Shown here piece after piece: positions 25,701 through 39,600 of a stretch of DNA of 64,000 bases (position 1 is the first letter of the stretch; each line of letters starts with the position of its first letter). This stretch comes from Ricordea florida (taxonomy: Eukaryota; Cnidaria; Anthozoa; Corallimorpharia; Ricordeidae): positions 4,535,174 to 4,599,173 of the forward strand of contig OX453274.1 in assembly GCA_949710005.1 (NCBI GenBank), written 5' to 3'. The notes beneath the pieces are model-generated. The model saw only the letters and a list, made by a program, of their open reading frames with translations, was not told where the DNA came from and searched no databases. The position numbers and the translations under genes are program-made.

Positions 25701-28637
25701 GTTTTACTATATAGTGTGGTTCTAAATTTTTCATCTGTGGATCAAACCATGTAGTGTGATCATTCTTTGTAAAGCTACTGAACAGTACTGTACTGTGGTA
25801 CTGTTTGTTTTACTATACAGTGTGGTTCTATCTTTTTCATCTGTGGATCAAACCATGCTGTGTAACCATTCTTTGGAAAGGTACTGAACAGTACTGTACT
25901 GTGGTACCCTTTGTTTTAATATACAGTGGATCAAACCATGAAATGTGACCATTCTTGGTAAGTCTCTTACCTTAACGGCTTACCTCTCCATAGGGACCGT
26001 ATACGTATGTACCCTGCTTTTGTGAATTGCACTACTATTGACTGGTTCAGTGAATGGCCTCAAGACGCTCTGTTGGAAGTGGCTGAGAAGTATTTAGAGA
26101 ACATAGACCTGGGCGAAGAAGAGGTAACGCCACACCCTTTTTCAGTCTCGTAACGTCTCAATTGTTCGATTACTCGGTCTTTTACTTATTTCGTTTGTTC
26201 TATATTTGCTGTGTTATGTATTTATTCCCGGCATCTCTTTTCGTTCTCTTCAGTAAGTGACTTAGTCAACCTTGAGATTCTAATACTACTGATTTCTGGA
26301 AGCAGGAAATAAACTCTGCTTTTTTAGGTACTGAAACGGTTTGTGTTCCGAAATACGAAGAGATTTTCGGATTTCAGTGAAAACTCGTACTCTGTCCAAC
26401 TTTTGCCATAATCTAAAATCACAATCATGGTTCTCTGAATGTCTCCTATCTGATTATACCGTTCATAACATGATTTTGCGCTTTCAAGAAACGAGAATGT
26501 TAAGTGTTTATGTGCTAAATAATTGAACAGTGATCTTACTCACTAAAATAATTATCCTTTTCAATCGTGCATTTAAGTATTGAAGTAAGACGTCGGGTAC
26601 GTGGCTTAGTGTCAGGCTAACATTTCTTCTTATTTAGCACGCTGCTTGTTAATTGTGGTTAATTTTCGGCAGACCAAAACAAACGTGGCTCAGATTTTCG
26701 TGACTGTGCACCGTTCTGTTGTGGAGACCAACAAGCGAATGCTTCTGGAAGTCAGACGTCATAACTACGTCACACCTACCAACTACTTGGAACTGGTGTC
26801 CGGCTATAAGACGTGAGTTTGGTGCTACAATGTATTCTAAACCTCGCCATAATACACTACCAAGCTGTGTCTGTACTTGAGTGTCTTGTAACCGCCGACC
26901 GGTTAGCTCAGTTGGTTGAGTGCCGGACTACTCTGCGGGAGGTCGTGGGTTAATTTCAAGCCCCGGCCGGACCAACACTCAGAGTCTTTAAATAACTGAG
27001 GAGAAAGTGCTTCCTTTGCAATGGCATCTACAAATGGTTAGACTTTCTGGTCTTCTCGGATAAGGACGATAAACTGGAGGTCTCGTCTCACAACTCTTGA
27101 CATTTAATTCTGTGGGACGTTAAAGAACCATTGGGGACGTAACAAACCCTGGGTGTGACCATCCCTAGTGCAGACCTGTGGGCAGGCACCTCGCATGGGA
27201 CCCATGAGTCCCGTTCGTGCTCAACCCCACTGGGCAGGTCCACTGTCCAGTAAAAGCTAGATAAATCCTAAATCCTGACGTTAATTGTAGGAAGACAAAA
27301 CTTAATATTCGTAACACTAGGCTCACGGCAGTAAAAATACTGCAATTAATACCCAAGTAATAATTCCAATCCCATTAACTACAATTTTCAACTTGATAAA
27401 AGGAATTTTCGCACTCTGATTGGCTTCTATTGTTATTAGTGAGAGGGCAGTCGCGGAAATGAAAATTTTTGCGTACTGTTCACGAGGCGGTCCACTTTTT
27501 CGGTTTTGTTCTTTGCAGAAGAATTGAGTTCTGTAGGCCTGTTGTCTTATTAACACTTGGATTTAGTTTCATATTTCAATCATTACACTTAATTTCAAGA
27601 CTCCTCTCTCAGTGTAAATACACTATACTAGCGGAATTTTGATTGTTCAGTTTATTGCATGAAAAGAAGAAAGAGCTGGGAGACGCAGCAAGTAAGCTGA
27701 GAAATGGCTTGGACAAAATCGACGATACTAGAGCCAAGGTACGTCTTGCGTTCGTCTTTTCCAACAGCAGTTCGTGTCCGAAAGTGAAGTTCTGTTGTCT
27801 GCTGCAACTTCTTATGGTGTCGCCATGCTAAGACTGGTTCGTTTTGAAAACAATGAACTGCTGCTCCAACTTAACCTTTCAATTAAGTTTATATTTAACA
27901 AATATTCACCGATAGTCATTGAGCCTGAGGCGAATAATTGTTTTAGTATAAATACACAGGTGATTATTTCAAAAAAAGAAAAGAAAAACCATCGTACAAC
28001 ACGAAAAAAATTATTTCATCAAAAGCGCGCGAACGACTGGCAGCCATTTTGTTTGTTCGTCGAGGTGATTATCGTTTGATAATCCGAGATAGCGAACCAA
28101 TCAGAACGCGCGATTTTGTATAATCACCTTAGTATTTATGTTAAAAGAAATTGGTACCTCCCTCACTCAAAATGAGTAAGTTTCATCTTCGCGAATTGGT
28201 CAATGACGAACTTTTGCAATTTTACTTAATCCGCAACCTTAACCGTCGACCGGTAGCTGAGTTGGTAGAGCATGGGAGTATCGTGTGGGAGGAAGGGGGG
28301 GTGGGGGTCGTGGGGGTCGTGGGTTCAAACCCCGGCCGGACAATCACTCAGGGTCTTTTAAAAACTGAGGAGAAAGTGCTGCCTTTGTAATGACATCTGT
28401 AAATGGTTAGACTTTCTAGTCTTCTCGGATAAGGACGATAAACCGTAGGTTCCGTCTCACAACTCTTGTTCGTAATAATTTCGTGTGACGTTAAAGAACC
28501 CACACACTGTTCGCAAAGAGTAGGGGATGTAGAACCCGGTGTTGTGGTCAGGCCCTTGTAGTTGCAGTTGTAATTTATATATGTCGAGCGTTTCAGGAGA
28601 TTGAGCGACCACTCCCCACGTTGTCGACAATAAATAC

Positions 28638-28674
<37 letters not shown>

Positions 28675-30560
28675 CTGATTGATTGAATTAGTTGGACACG
28701 GTTTTAACGACTGGCCTAAGAGTTCACCAAATCTGTCGCTCGTTTCCACAACTGTGTAGTGTTGTGTAGGATTGAGTAAGTGTTGTTGTTTTGTTGTTTC
28801 TGCCAGGTGGAGTCGATGTCCATCGAGTTGGAGGAAGCTAAGAAAATGGTGGCTCAGGTTCAGAAACAGTGCGAGGAGTATCTTGTGGTTATTGTACAAC
28901 AGAAGCGAGATGCTGATGAGCAGCAGAAAGTAAGGCGATTACGACTGGCATTGAACTTCCCTTCTGGCTTGCTTCATATCTTAAGTAACTATTTAAAAAG
29001 CTTTCATACATGTCCAATACACCCGACCTAAATCGAATCGACTAAAGGCCATGACGATTCAACTACCAGAAGTCGATTTGAGAAATAGAGTTAGCAAACA
29101 CGAGCGTGTCCGTTCCGCGAGCAGACGAGCGATGAAAATTACAATTATGAAGCAAGGATAACATGAACTTGCCTCGTTCTTAAAGCGTTTGCAACATCTA
29201 TGGAATATCTGGGCAACCCCCAAAGCTTTTACTAATCCATTTTCCGTGTCTTCTGCTTTGATGTACTTTACAGATCGTTCAAGCGAGGAGTGAGAAAATA
29301 GCTGAGGAAGAGGACAAATGTCGCATTATGGCGGAGAACGCTCAGCACGATTTGGATGAAGCTCTCCCCGCGCTGGCAGAAGCTACCAAGGTTTGAAGGA
29401 ATTCTTTTGTATTCTGACTCTTTAGAAACAATGAGTGCGCTAACTAGACAGCACAACAGTCTGTCTCCCCTTTATGGCGTTACTTCACTGTTGTAAAGCT
29501 TTCATCATGTTCACTGGCAGTTCCTTTTTTTTATAAATTTTCAGTCTGCTCTCAGTTAGTTGTGAGCATCCCAAGTTGAAATCTTACCGCTAGTTCTTCT
29601 ACTCTTGAAACTATCGATATCCCAGGATATCTGTCGTGTCAAGTTGACAGGATCAATATCAGTCTCTGGGCAACTGTGCACCTACCCCTCCTCTAATCCA
29701 ACAAGTTATAATGAATTAAAAAGTTAGCGTTAATGTTGGTTTAGGGGAGGGGTAGGTGCACGGTTGCCCAGAAACTGATATTGATCCAGTTGACAGATAT
29801 TCAGTGTGTTATGACCATGTTTGGAAAGTGCCACCACAAGTTGAATTATAAATTTCGAACTTGTATGTAAAAAAGCGGAGACTGTTTGTTAATGACCGAC
29901 CAGGATTTGCTGCAACCATGTCGACAATTCATTCCAAGATCCCGCACAGCTTCGTACATTTTTTTTATCCTCTTTTCCGCACAGCTTCGTACACTTTTTA
30001 TCCTCTTTTCCGCACAGTTTCGTACATTTTTCATCCGCTTTTCTGTAAAGTTTTCAGGATTTGTCTTTATTGTTTTGTTTTTGTAATTTCCTTTTTTCTG
30101 AAAACGTGGCTGCAGTAATTTCCCTTGGGTGAAAGGGTTGATATTGGTTTTTTTCTTTCTGTGCAGGCTTTGGAATCGCTGAATAAGAAAGATATGACAG
30201 AGATCAAGTCGTACGGCCGTCCTCCCGCCCTGGTGGAGAAGGTCATGGAAGCGGTTATGATCCTCCGAGGAAGCGAACCCACGTGGGCTGAAGCCAAGAG
30301 ACAACTGGGTAAGTACAAGAATAATACTGTGGACCTGACTCGTGAGGCCAGTCCCGCGAGCGGGCATGATGAGGCGAATGCTGATTTCTGATTGGCTTTC
30401 CCAATTTTGCCCGTTTGGGATTTCCCGCGTTGTCCCGCGAAACAAAACAAACAAAATGGCCATATAATAAATCCTTTATTGACCAAGCTTGTTAGGTCAA
30501 GATATATGGATTATTGACCAAGCGTGAGGTCAAGATGGCTGGATATTGGCTAAGTTCTTT

Positions 30561-30603
<43 letters not shown>

Positions 30604-30614
30604 CACGCAAAAAA

Positions 30615-30649
<35 letters not shown>

Positions 30650-33600
30650 AAGCTTGGTCAATAAAGGATTTATTATATGGGATAAAACACCAAAAAATGA
30701 TCTGTGTACGTGTTTATTTTCAAGGACTGAAAAGGAAGCCCGTTAAATGCAAAAATCAAGTTTTCTCGTTTTCCAGCTCCATCGATATGCAAACCACGGG
30801 AAATCTTTAACTGTCACGGAAAAGATTTTTCAGGGAAAAACTAAGAAAGAAAATTTTGGTAAGCCGGCTTTCGCCTCGGATGAATTTTCCTTGCGGGACA
30901 AAGCCCTTATCCCGAGCGGGCAAGATAGCTCCATATTGCCCGCTCGGGTAGCCAATCACAGCGCGAGATTCGGTTCATCTTGCCCGCTCACGGAGCTAGT
31001 CATATAATAAAGCTGCATATTGGTCTCGGCCCTACCCGCAGATTTGGCACCATAATGACCCCTCCCCCGCCACCCTAATCAATGCATCAATGTTGTTCAT
31101 TCGGAAAGGAAGATGATCCAAGCGGTCTACAACATAGTCGTGGGGGTGAGGGAGTTAGTTTGGAAAGTGGCATGTCCCTCTGATCACAAGTTCTTTAAAG
31201 TGCTTGATTTTGGAATTAAACATGGGAGCGTCGATTTTTTTTTGACATTTTTTATTACGATTGTCACAATTTTACTCTCACAAGTGATAGTTTCGTAACT
31301 TCTCCTTGTAGTAGTGATATATTGCTAAGCAATCGAATAGTGAAAATTGGTATAGTGGTCAGCTCAAAGAGAATAAATTAATCTATAATCAATTGTGTAT
31401 CACATGCTGAGGAGAATTTCTTCTCAGATCTTTGGTGTGAAAAGGTTAGCAACGGGAAAAAGGGGCCGTCTTGAATTCTAATGCGGAGACTTCACTTTCA
31501 ATCTAGGTGACGGGAATTTTATCAAGCAACTAGTGAACTACGACAAGGACAACATGACGGACAGAATTTTGAAAAAGATAGGCACGTACTGCGCACAGAG
31601 CGACTTTCAGCCAGAAATCATCGGACGGGTATCGCTAGCCGCTAAATCACTGTGTATGTGGGTCCGTGCTATGGAGGTGTACGGACGCATTTACAGAGTT
31701 GTGGAGCCCAAGAAGCAGAGGCTTGCTCAAGCTACCTCACAACTACAGGAGAAGCAGGCAGTACTGGCGGACGCTAAGGCTAAACTCAAAGAGGTGGGTA
31801 CAGGAGAGGGCGTCTTCGGTCGTTTCAGGGCTGCGTGGTTGTGTGAGATCGGAAGAGGATCGAAAAAAGCGAAGTTGGCTGCTCTTTCCGCACTGCATCA
31901 GCCTCTAGTTCCTTTTAAATTACGCGGGATGACGTAGTCAGCCAGCGTATAAAATTCGGTAGCGCATTCCTTTCGTCGTCTTGGGATTCAAAAATTGCCT
32001 TGTTTTTTTTAACTTTCCCGTATCCCGAGCCCGTCCCGAAAAAATTGTGTGATTTTTATTGGCTGTAACTCCGACTCACGTGCAAGTCAGGTTGGATTGC
32101 ACCATGGATATCCATGATCGCACAATCAGCAAAAAAACATACTGCGTCAGCAATTTTAAACCAACACATCCCGCGTAAACGCCTTCAGGCGTCTTCTTGT
32201 TAATCCTTCTATGGTTATCGTCGGAGTATAAACGTTCAAATCCCAAAGTTCGCCGTCTTTGTTTGATATAGGTCTGACCAACTCACATTGATTCATTGGC
32301 TTTTCAGGTTATTGACTTACTAACTGACTGGCCGATCAACTGATTTACTGATTGATTGGTTGACAGCTGACTATTACCTCGTGATGGATTCTTTGACTCA
32401 CTGACTGACTGATCGCTTATTTTATCGAATGAATGATTGAGTGCCATCCTTACTGACTCACTATTGATTCATTGATTCTTTGATCGACTTACTGATCTTT
32501 TGGTTTAATATCGATTAAGTGCTCGACTGAATGCCAGATTGAGTGATAAATTAATGAATCAATTAATTTATTCCCTGACTGGTTTACTGATTCACAAATT
32601 AACATCAATCATCCAACAGGTAACTGATCGTATGGAGGAACTAAAGCGACAGTACGACGAGAAATCTTCTCAGAAAGAAGAACTAAGAAAGAAAGCCGAG
32701 ATAACTGAGCTGAAGCTGGAACGAGCAGGCAAACTGGTGTCTGGATTGGCAGGCGAAAGAGACCGCTGGGAAGCCAGTGTCAAAGTAGGTCTGGGGGGAG
32801 GGAGTGGGATGACTTTGTCGCCGGACCTAAAGCTGCATGATGGGGGCGGGGGGGGGGGGGAGGGGGAAATGTGCGTAATCTTCCACAACATAATAACACA
32901 ATGGGCACCTAGTAATGGTTAATGTTCCCGTGTAGGACGTCTGGGTAAATCTGGCAAACTAAACTGGTAGCTTAGCTAAGTGATATGATTGTGTCGAACA
33001 TGTGGTTTTAAAGGGGGGAAGTGTTCGGGTATCTAATCAAGTAGAGAGGGGTAGGGGGTCAAATCTATAACCCACGATCGACAAAAGGGTGTGGAGAAGA
33101 GTGCGGATATTTAATCAAGTAGGAAGGGGTAGGAAGTTAAATCTATGATCCATAATCGACATAAGGGGGTGGAGTGGGGTTGGGTTTTTATCACCAATAT
33201 GATCATCGAATGTTGTTAAATTTGAAAAAGTATCTTCCGTTTGGAAAATGTAGTATAAAATGTGAGAAGAAATTGAGGTGATTTCAGAAGGCATTATTTA
33301 AATAGATGATATTATTCGCCCTTTTTATCACAGATTCTGGAAGAGAATATCGGGTATCTAGTTGGTGACTGCCTTATCGCTGCTGCCTTTCTATCGTACG
33401 CGGGACCATTTTTGTCCAACTACAGAGATGAACTCGTCCAGAAAACATGGTTGGCACAGGTATCGGGACCAAAAAGCTCTGGTTTGCGCATTCTTGGAAT
33501 TTCTCCTTCGACCAATCTGTTTGGTTTTTCTAGAAAAACATGTTTCCTTACTCAAATGTTTCCTTTTCCTTTCAGGTCCGTCAGCTGAACGTGGCGTGCA

Positions 33601-36600
33601 ATCCAAACTTTTCCTTCTCCAACTTTCTCGCCAAACCGACCACTGTGAGAGAATGGAACATTCAGGTAACCTCTCCTCTCTCGTGAAACGTTCATGATTT
33701 CTTGTTATTCAGGTTTGAATCCTTGCAACTTTCTGTATAAAAAGCGAATTTATGGCGATAATGTTTCGTCTTTTCACAGGGTTTGCCGTCTGACTCGTTT
33801 TCCACAGAAAATGGTGTTATGGTCACCAGAGGAAGCAGGTACGAATTCCGTAGAAACAAAAATCCTTTTGAATCTGTATATGTGAGAATTTCATATAGAG
33901 CACTGCGGTAGAAAGGTATTTAATAAATGAAAGATCCTCGCAGTTGTGTAAGCAACATAGTTAGTTTCCAAGATCTGACAAAGCCATTTAAAAAATCATT
34001 TATTCATATTCTCCGGGTACAGTACAAACTCATAAATCACCAGCTTCCAGTTGGCTTGACAGCTCAGTTGTTTAGAGCGTTGCACCGGTATCGCAAGGTC
34101 ATGGGTTTGAATACCGTTCAAGCCTGAATTGTTTCAGGTCTTATCTTAGCAACTGACTTTGTTGCTTACAACTGCACGGATCTTTTATTTATTAAATTAA
34201 AAACCCTTTTGTTATGGCGACTTTCCCTTCTTGGTTTTTGCTCACTATTTTCGTCGCTGTTTAGTAGTTTCGGAGTGACTAGTGTTCTTGATTCTCATAT
34301 GTATGAAAAACTGATTTTAATCTGAATGAGAGAATTTATTTGGCTACCCAACTGGACTCGGTCTACATCTAGTCAAATGTAGGCAGTCACAGGAATATTT
34401 TCTCCCCGGTTACCTTCGTGCTAAATAGCATATAGTTGTTTTCGGTACCCTCAACATCATGAGTAAAAGAACAATTAGAAAAAAAACTGAATTCAGTTTG
34501 TCTTATAGCATTGGGTTGAAAAATTGTTTTGTCGAACCTCAAAATAGATAACCAATGAATCTCTTTTTTTCATTTCATTCGCCAAGATGGCCTCTGATGA
34601 TTGATCCACAAGGACAAGCAATCAAGTGGATTAAAAACATGGAAACTAAAAGGGTGCGGTTCTAAATATGACTTCTCTCACGCACTGAATGCCTTTTCCT
34701 TGGTAATACATTCATGTCCTATATTTTGGAGCCGTTCCTCCAGACCTGTTTGAGTTTTCAATCGATAATTACACGAAAACGTTTGCAGCATACTGTACTT
34801 TTACACATTGTTTCTTACTTGATGGTTTGTTTACATGCATTTTTTCAGCACGACATCTTGAAAAGCAGAAGAGTTACAATGCTTTAAATGTTTGGTGTAT
34901 ATAGGACATGAATTTATTACCTTTTCCATTAGCACAAGAATTCAAGTCTCCTTCGCAGCCCTTATCTGGCTCGTCACGCAACGTTTCTTCCGTTGGTGGT
35001 GGGAGGAGCGTTGCGTGACGAGCCAAACAGTGGACTCGAAGGAGACTATCTGGATAAGCTCACTAAATCGGCATACAGAAGCAAAGCAGTTGAGACAACG
35101 AAAACTCTTGAGCTTCTCAAAAACCCCTTGACTGACGGAGGGTTGGGAGAGTAAGGTAACTGTTGCTCGAGTGGTAAGACTGGATCACGTGACATCTTAT
35201 ACCCAAACTAGGGCCCAGTCTACCCAACTTCATGTGTGGAAACACATTTCTTGGCTTCGCGGGCTCAACTGCCAAGAGAACCATAAGACTCAAAATCAGA
35301 AGTTAACTTCCTTATTTTTTTCCAGTGCCTTCGTATCTTTGTTTCAGGTCAAACATTTTGCTGTGTTTTTCTTGCAGGGTCTGAAAATTATAGACTTGCA
35401 GCAGTCTGACTATCTAAGGACAGTTGAAAACGCTGTACAGTTTGGTAACCCTGTGTTGCTGCAGAATGTACAGGTGAGATACCATGCTGTTCACTAGAGC
35501 GGTTTTCCAGTTAACTGTTGTAAAAATAAATCCAAAGCAGTTACTTGAATAAACCAATCACAACGATTGGTTCCGTCTATGAACCAATCAGAACCCCCAA
35601 CAAATACTGGTTGCCCAGGCCAGGCGCGGGAAAACGGCAGTGACCTAGTCACGATTGGTGTTCGTCTCACTTCTGATTGGTGGAAATAGTGGCCGGAGAT
35701 GCTTAAGTTACTAACATATCGAAGCAATGCAAAACCAATGCAATCGCATGATTATTTTCGACGGTGAATTGGCAACCGCTGGCAATAATAATAATGAACT
35801 TTATTTGATTGTCAACTGTATCTAGTATTGACGTTCTAATTGGGGACACTGTAAAGCACAAATGAAACCAAATGAAATCATATTAAATTAAATGAAATCA
35901 AATCAAATGTGGTTTTTGTGGAGAGGGGAAAACCGGAGTACCCGGAAAAAAACCTCTCGGAGCAGAGTAGAGAACCAACAAACTCAGTCTGCATATGACG
36001 TCAGGGCCGGGAATCGAACCTGGACCACATTTGTGGAAGGCGAGCTCTCTCACCACTGCGCCAACCCTGCTCCCCAACACTGCGCCCCAACACTGCGCCA
36101 ACCCTGCTCCTCAACACTGCGCCAACCCTGCTCTTCAACACTGCGCCAACCCTGCTCTTCAACACTGCGCCAACTTTGCTCCCCAACACTGCGCCAACCC
36201 TGCTCCCCAACACTGCGCCAACCCTGCTCCCTACACTGCGCCAACCCTGCTCCCCAACACTGCGCCAACCCTGCTCCCCAACACTGCGCCAACCCTGCTC
36301 CCCTACACTGCGCCAACCCTGCTCCCCTACACTGCGCCAACCCTGCTCCCTATGCAGTACGCACCAAATGAATGACTGTGCACTTGTGCTACTGTTATTG
36401 TTGCTGTCGCTGTTGCTGTTGTTGTTTTGTGGTGGCGGTTGTTGTTATTGTTGTTTTTCGTTCTTCGTTGTGCACAACGTAACTTTACGTCTTTTTGTTA
36501 TGCTCCAATGTGACTATTTTCTACGACCGTCACCTTGCTAATAAGAATAAAAAACAATGTATGCGGAGTTATTCAGGGGCCGGTTGTTGGAAGGCCGATT

Positions 36601-39600
36601 AGCACTAATCCAAGGTTAAATTTTAACCCGGGTTTCTTTTCCTCTTGTTAAAAAGCATTTTCCCCGATAACTTTCTCTATTTTTTCAGAGCATACAATCA
36701 TCAAATTGTATTCAAAAAGAATAATAGTAAATGTGCTTTTTAACCTCTCAAATCTGCATTTAGATTTCGCACTAACCCTGGGTTACCTTAATCCTGCTTC
36801 GAACAACCGGCCCCAGGAGCAAAACAGTGCTAATCCTGGGTTAAAGTCAGTAAACAGTTCTAACCTGATTAGCTCATAAACGCCCATATTAGCTCATATT
36901 AGCCCATATTAGCTTATATATACCTCTTACTAACCGAGTTCGAGGTCCGTACTGTTCGAGGTCTGTACCGAGTTTTTTCCTATTGAATTTATGGCCCCAG
37001 CGCGAAGCGCGCGGGCCATAAATCCGAGCGGAAAAAACGAGGATCCGTAATTTACAGTACGGACCGAGAAAACGAGGTTTGTAAGATATTATATCGCAAA
37101 GCCAACTTTTGAATTTAGCGGGCCTTACAGTGAAGTACGGCCCTCTAAATTGACCATTCACAGCGTGCGTACTTACTGAGAGATATAACAATAGCCCATA
37201 TTAGCTCATATTTAGCCCACATTAGCTCATATTAGCTCATATTTGCCCATATTAGCCCATATCAGCTCTGAGACAACTTTGTCTCCGGTGTATTTATGTG
37301 CTTATTTTTTTTTTTTTTATCATATTAACCATTCTGTGCATTCCTTTCTTCAACAGGAAGAGCTCGACCCTTCCCTCGCGCCTATCCTGAACAAATCCAT
37401 TGTTAAGTCAGGTTAGTATAAATACGTTATTGACCAAGCGTGAGGTCAATAACGGATTTATTACATGGCTATTTTGTTTTGTTTCGCCGGCAACGCAGAG
37501 AATTCCGAGCGGGCAAGAGAGGCCCATCCTGCCCGATCGCGTAGCAAATCAGAACTTTGGATTCCACTTATCTTGCCCGCTCGGTTAGCCAATCAGAACC
37601 TAGGATTCGTCTCATCATGCCCCCACACGGAACCATCCATATTATAAGAAACCAGAAGTTATCAATACACTTGTTCTTCCCAAAATGTCAACACATTGTC
37701 TGAGTTTCTCTTTACTTGTTGGTAAGGTGGTATTAAGTTTTATGGGAATGTCGACAGGTGGTCGCTTCTTAATTCGTCTCGGTGACAAGGAAGTTGAGTA
37801 CAGCCCAGAGTTCAGGTTCTACATCACAACCAAACTTAGCAATCCCCACTACACTCCGGAAATCACCACAAAGACGACCATTGTAAACTTTGCTGTCAAG
37901 GAACAAGGTGGGTATGATACCAACGGTACAGTCACTGATACAAATAGTACCACAGTACAGTACTGTTCAGTAGCCTTCCAAAGAATGGTAACACTGCATG
38001 GTTTGATCCACAGATGAAAAAGTTAGAACCACACTATGTAGTTAAACAAACAGTACCACAGTACAGTACTGTTCAGTAGCTTGACAAGGAATGGTCACAC
38101 TGGATGGTTTGATCCACAAATGAAAAAGTTAGAACCACATTGTATAGTAAAACAAACAGTACCACAATACAGTACTGTTCAGTAGCTTTCCCCATGATCA
38201 GTATTGAAGTAACATTATCTTTTTGTTCGCAGGTCTTGAGGCTCAGTTGCTTGGTATCGTGGTTCGTAAGGAGCGACCAGAACTGGAGGAACAGAAAGAC
38301 GCTCTTGTAATAAACATCGCGGCTGGTAAAAAGAAACTCGAAGAACTAGAAGATGAGATCCTAAGGTAAATTTCTACCGATGTCCTTCCTAGATTTGTTC
38401 CCGTTAATACAATTAGCGTACGTTTGTCCGTCTCTGCTCATGTAAAGTTAGGATACTATGAAATGATAGCGCCCCGCTGTCTCTCGAAGTAGGGCGTTCT
38501 CGTACATGTTGGTACCTCCCTTGGAAAATCATGCCCACGCCCCTACCTCCCTCCTTCCCCCCCCCCCCCCCTTATTTTGCGTTTGGCATCTTAGTTTATT
38601 TTTTTGTTTCATTTTGAGCCTAAATTAGTCTGACAGGAAATATACGGTCATAGATAGCCACCCAGACCTCGTCAACATACTTTTTACTACTCGTGGAACA
38701 GACTGTTTAAAGCTTCTTAAGTCAAGGAGACGGACCCAACGACTTAACTCTCTTCTGAATGTCTAGAGGCGCACTGCTCCTCTGAAAGGTGTCGCCATGC
38801 CACCCTGGCGAAGCGGCACTGCCAGTGTTACCATCATCTACACCAAACATTGTCCTTAAAACAGCAATGGTGAGCCGCTGGGTGTGGTCCAGCCGGGATT
38901 TCCACCGACAGTCTGCATCTCTATCTACTCAGCTAGTGAACCAGATTTTTCCGTTATAGGTTAATTAAGGAATAAACTGCAATTTGTATGGGTTTACCGG
39001 CGTAATAAACCACTTGGGATGTTGGGGGAACTACCTTTAAATAAAAACAGAAAATGCTTCTCTTTTCTATGGGTTTATTTATGGCTCTTTTCGTCTATAC
39101 AGACGATCAGTTTAGCTTTAAAAGGTCATCTAATAGAACATATCAGGGGGTCCTTCTTTTCCGGCAACTTCTTTTATGGCTGATTCTTCCTATGTTTGAA
39201 GCGCAGCTTCTGTCACAGTACTTGCAAACTAGGGAGGTTGCATGACGATCCGAACAGACCTCTATGGGTTTACCAGCACAATAACCCCTAGGTTTTCGAC
39301 CAATCACCGCGCGCGTACTATCTGAGTTATTTTATAAATGTTGTTATTATTCATTCAAAATATTTCTCCGATTCTGATTGGCTAAAAGCACACGTTTAAT
39401 TCACCATAACCAGTTACTGATGACCAAATTTGGAAGAATTTTGACTTAAACGAGGAAATGACGTCAAAAATGCAGCGTTTTCGCAGGTTAATGCACCGTT
39501 AACCGAGAAGACCTGGGGACGAGCTTGTGTTATTTTGTTGTTTTGTTATATTGCTGGTGGGTGTGAAATTTGTGAAAATGAAGCTCATTCTGATAAATAA

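Noticed and set aside
28348..28899. 183-codon minus-strand frame containing [11 protein letters not shown]
   Set aside because: It spans a SINE, its GATT tail and the antisense of exon 28807-28929.
29846..30463. 205-codon minus-strand frame
   Set aside because: Antisense of exon 30167-30308 plus repeated intron sequence (CGCACAG(C/T)TTCGTACA units); no recognisable domain.
34587..34653. Alternative donor one base earlier in exon w48
   Set aside because: It would shift the frame into exon 35378-35473; only the end at 34653 restores [10 protein letters not shown].
35892..36541. Overlapping long frames of repeated TAPTLLPN or GLAQCWGA type
   Set aside because: All frames stay open because the 24-base minisatellite is a multiple of three without stops; not a gene.
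37685..38017. Apparent 110-codon gene starting MSTHCLSF, and its twin at 47425-47757
   Set aside because: The plus copy is exon 37758-37907 read through into introns; the twin is the inverted duplicate. The MSTHCLSF start lies in intron sequence.
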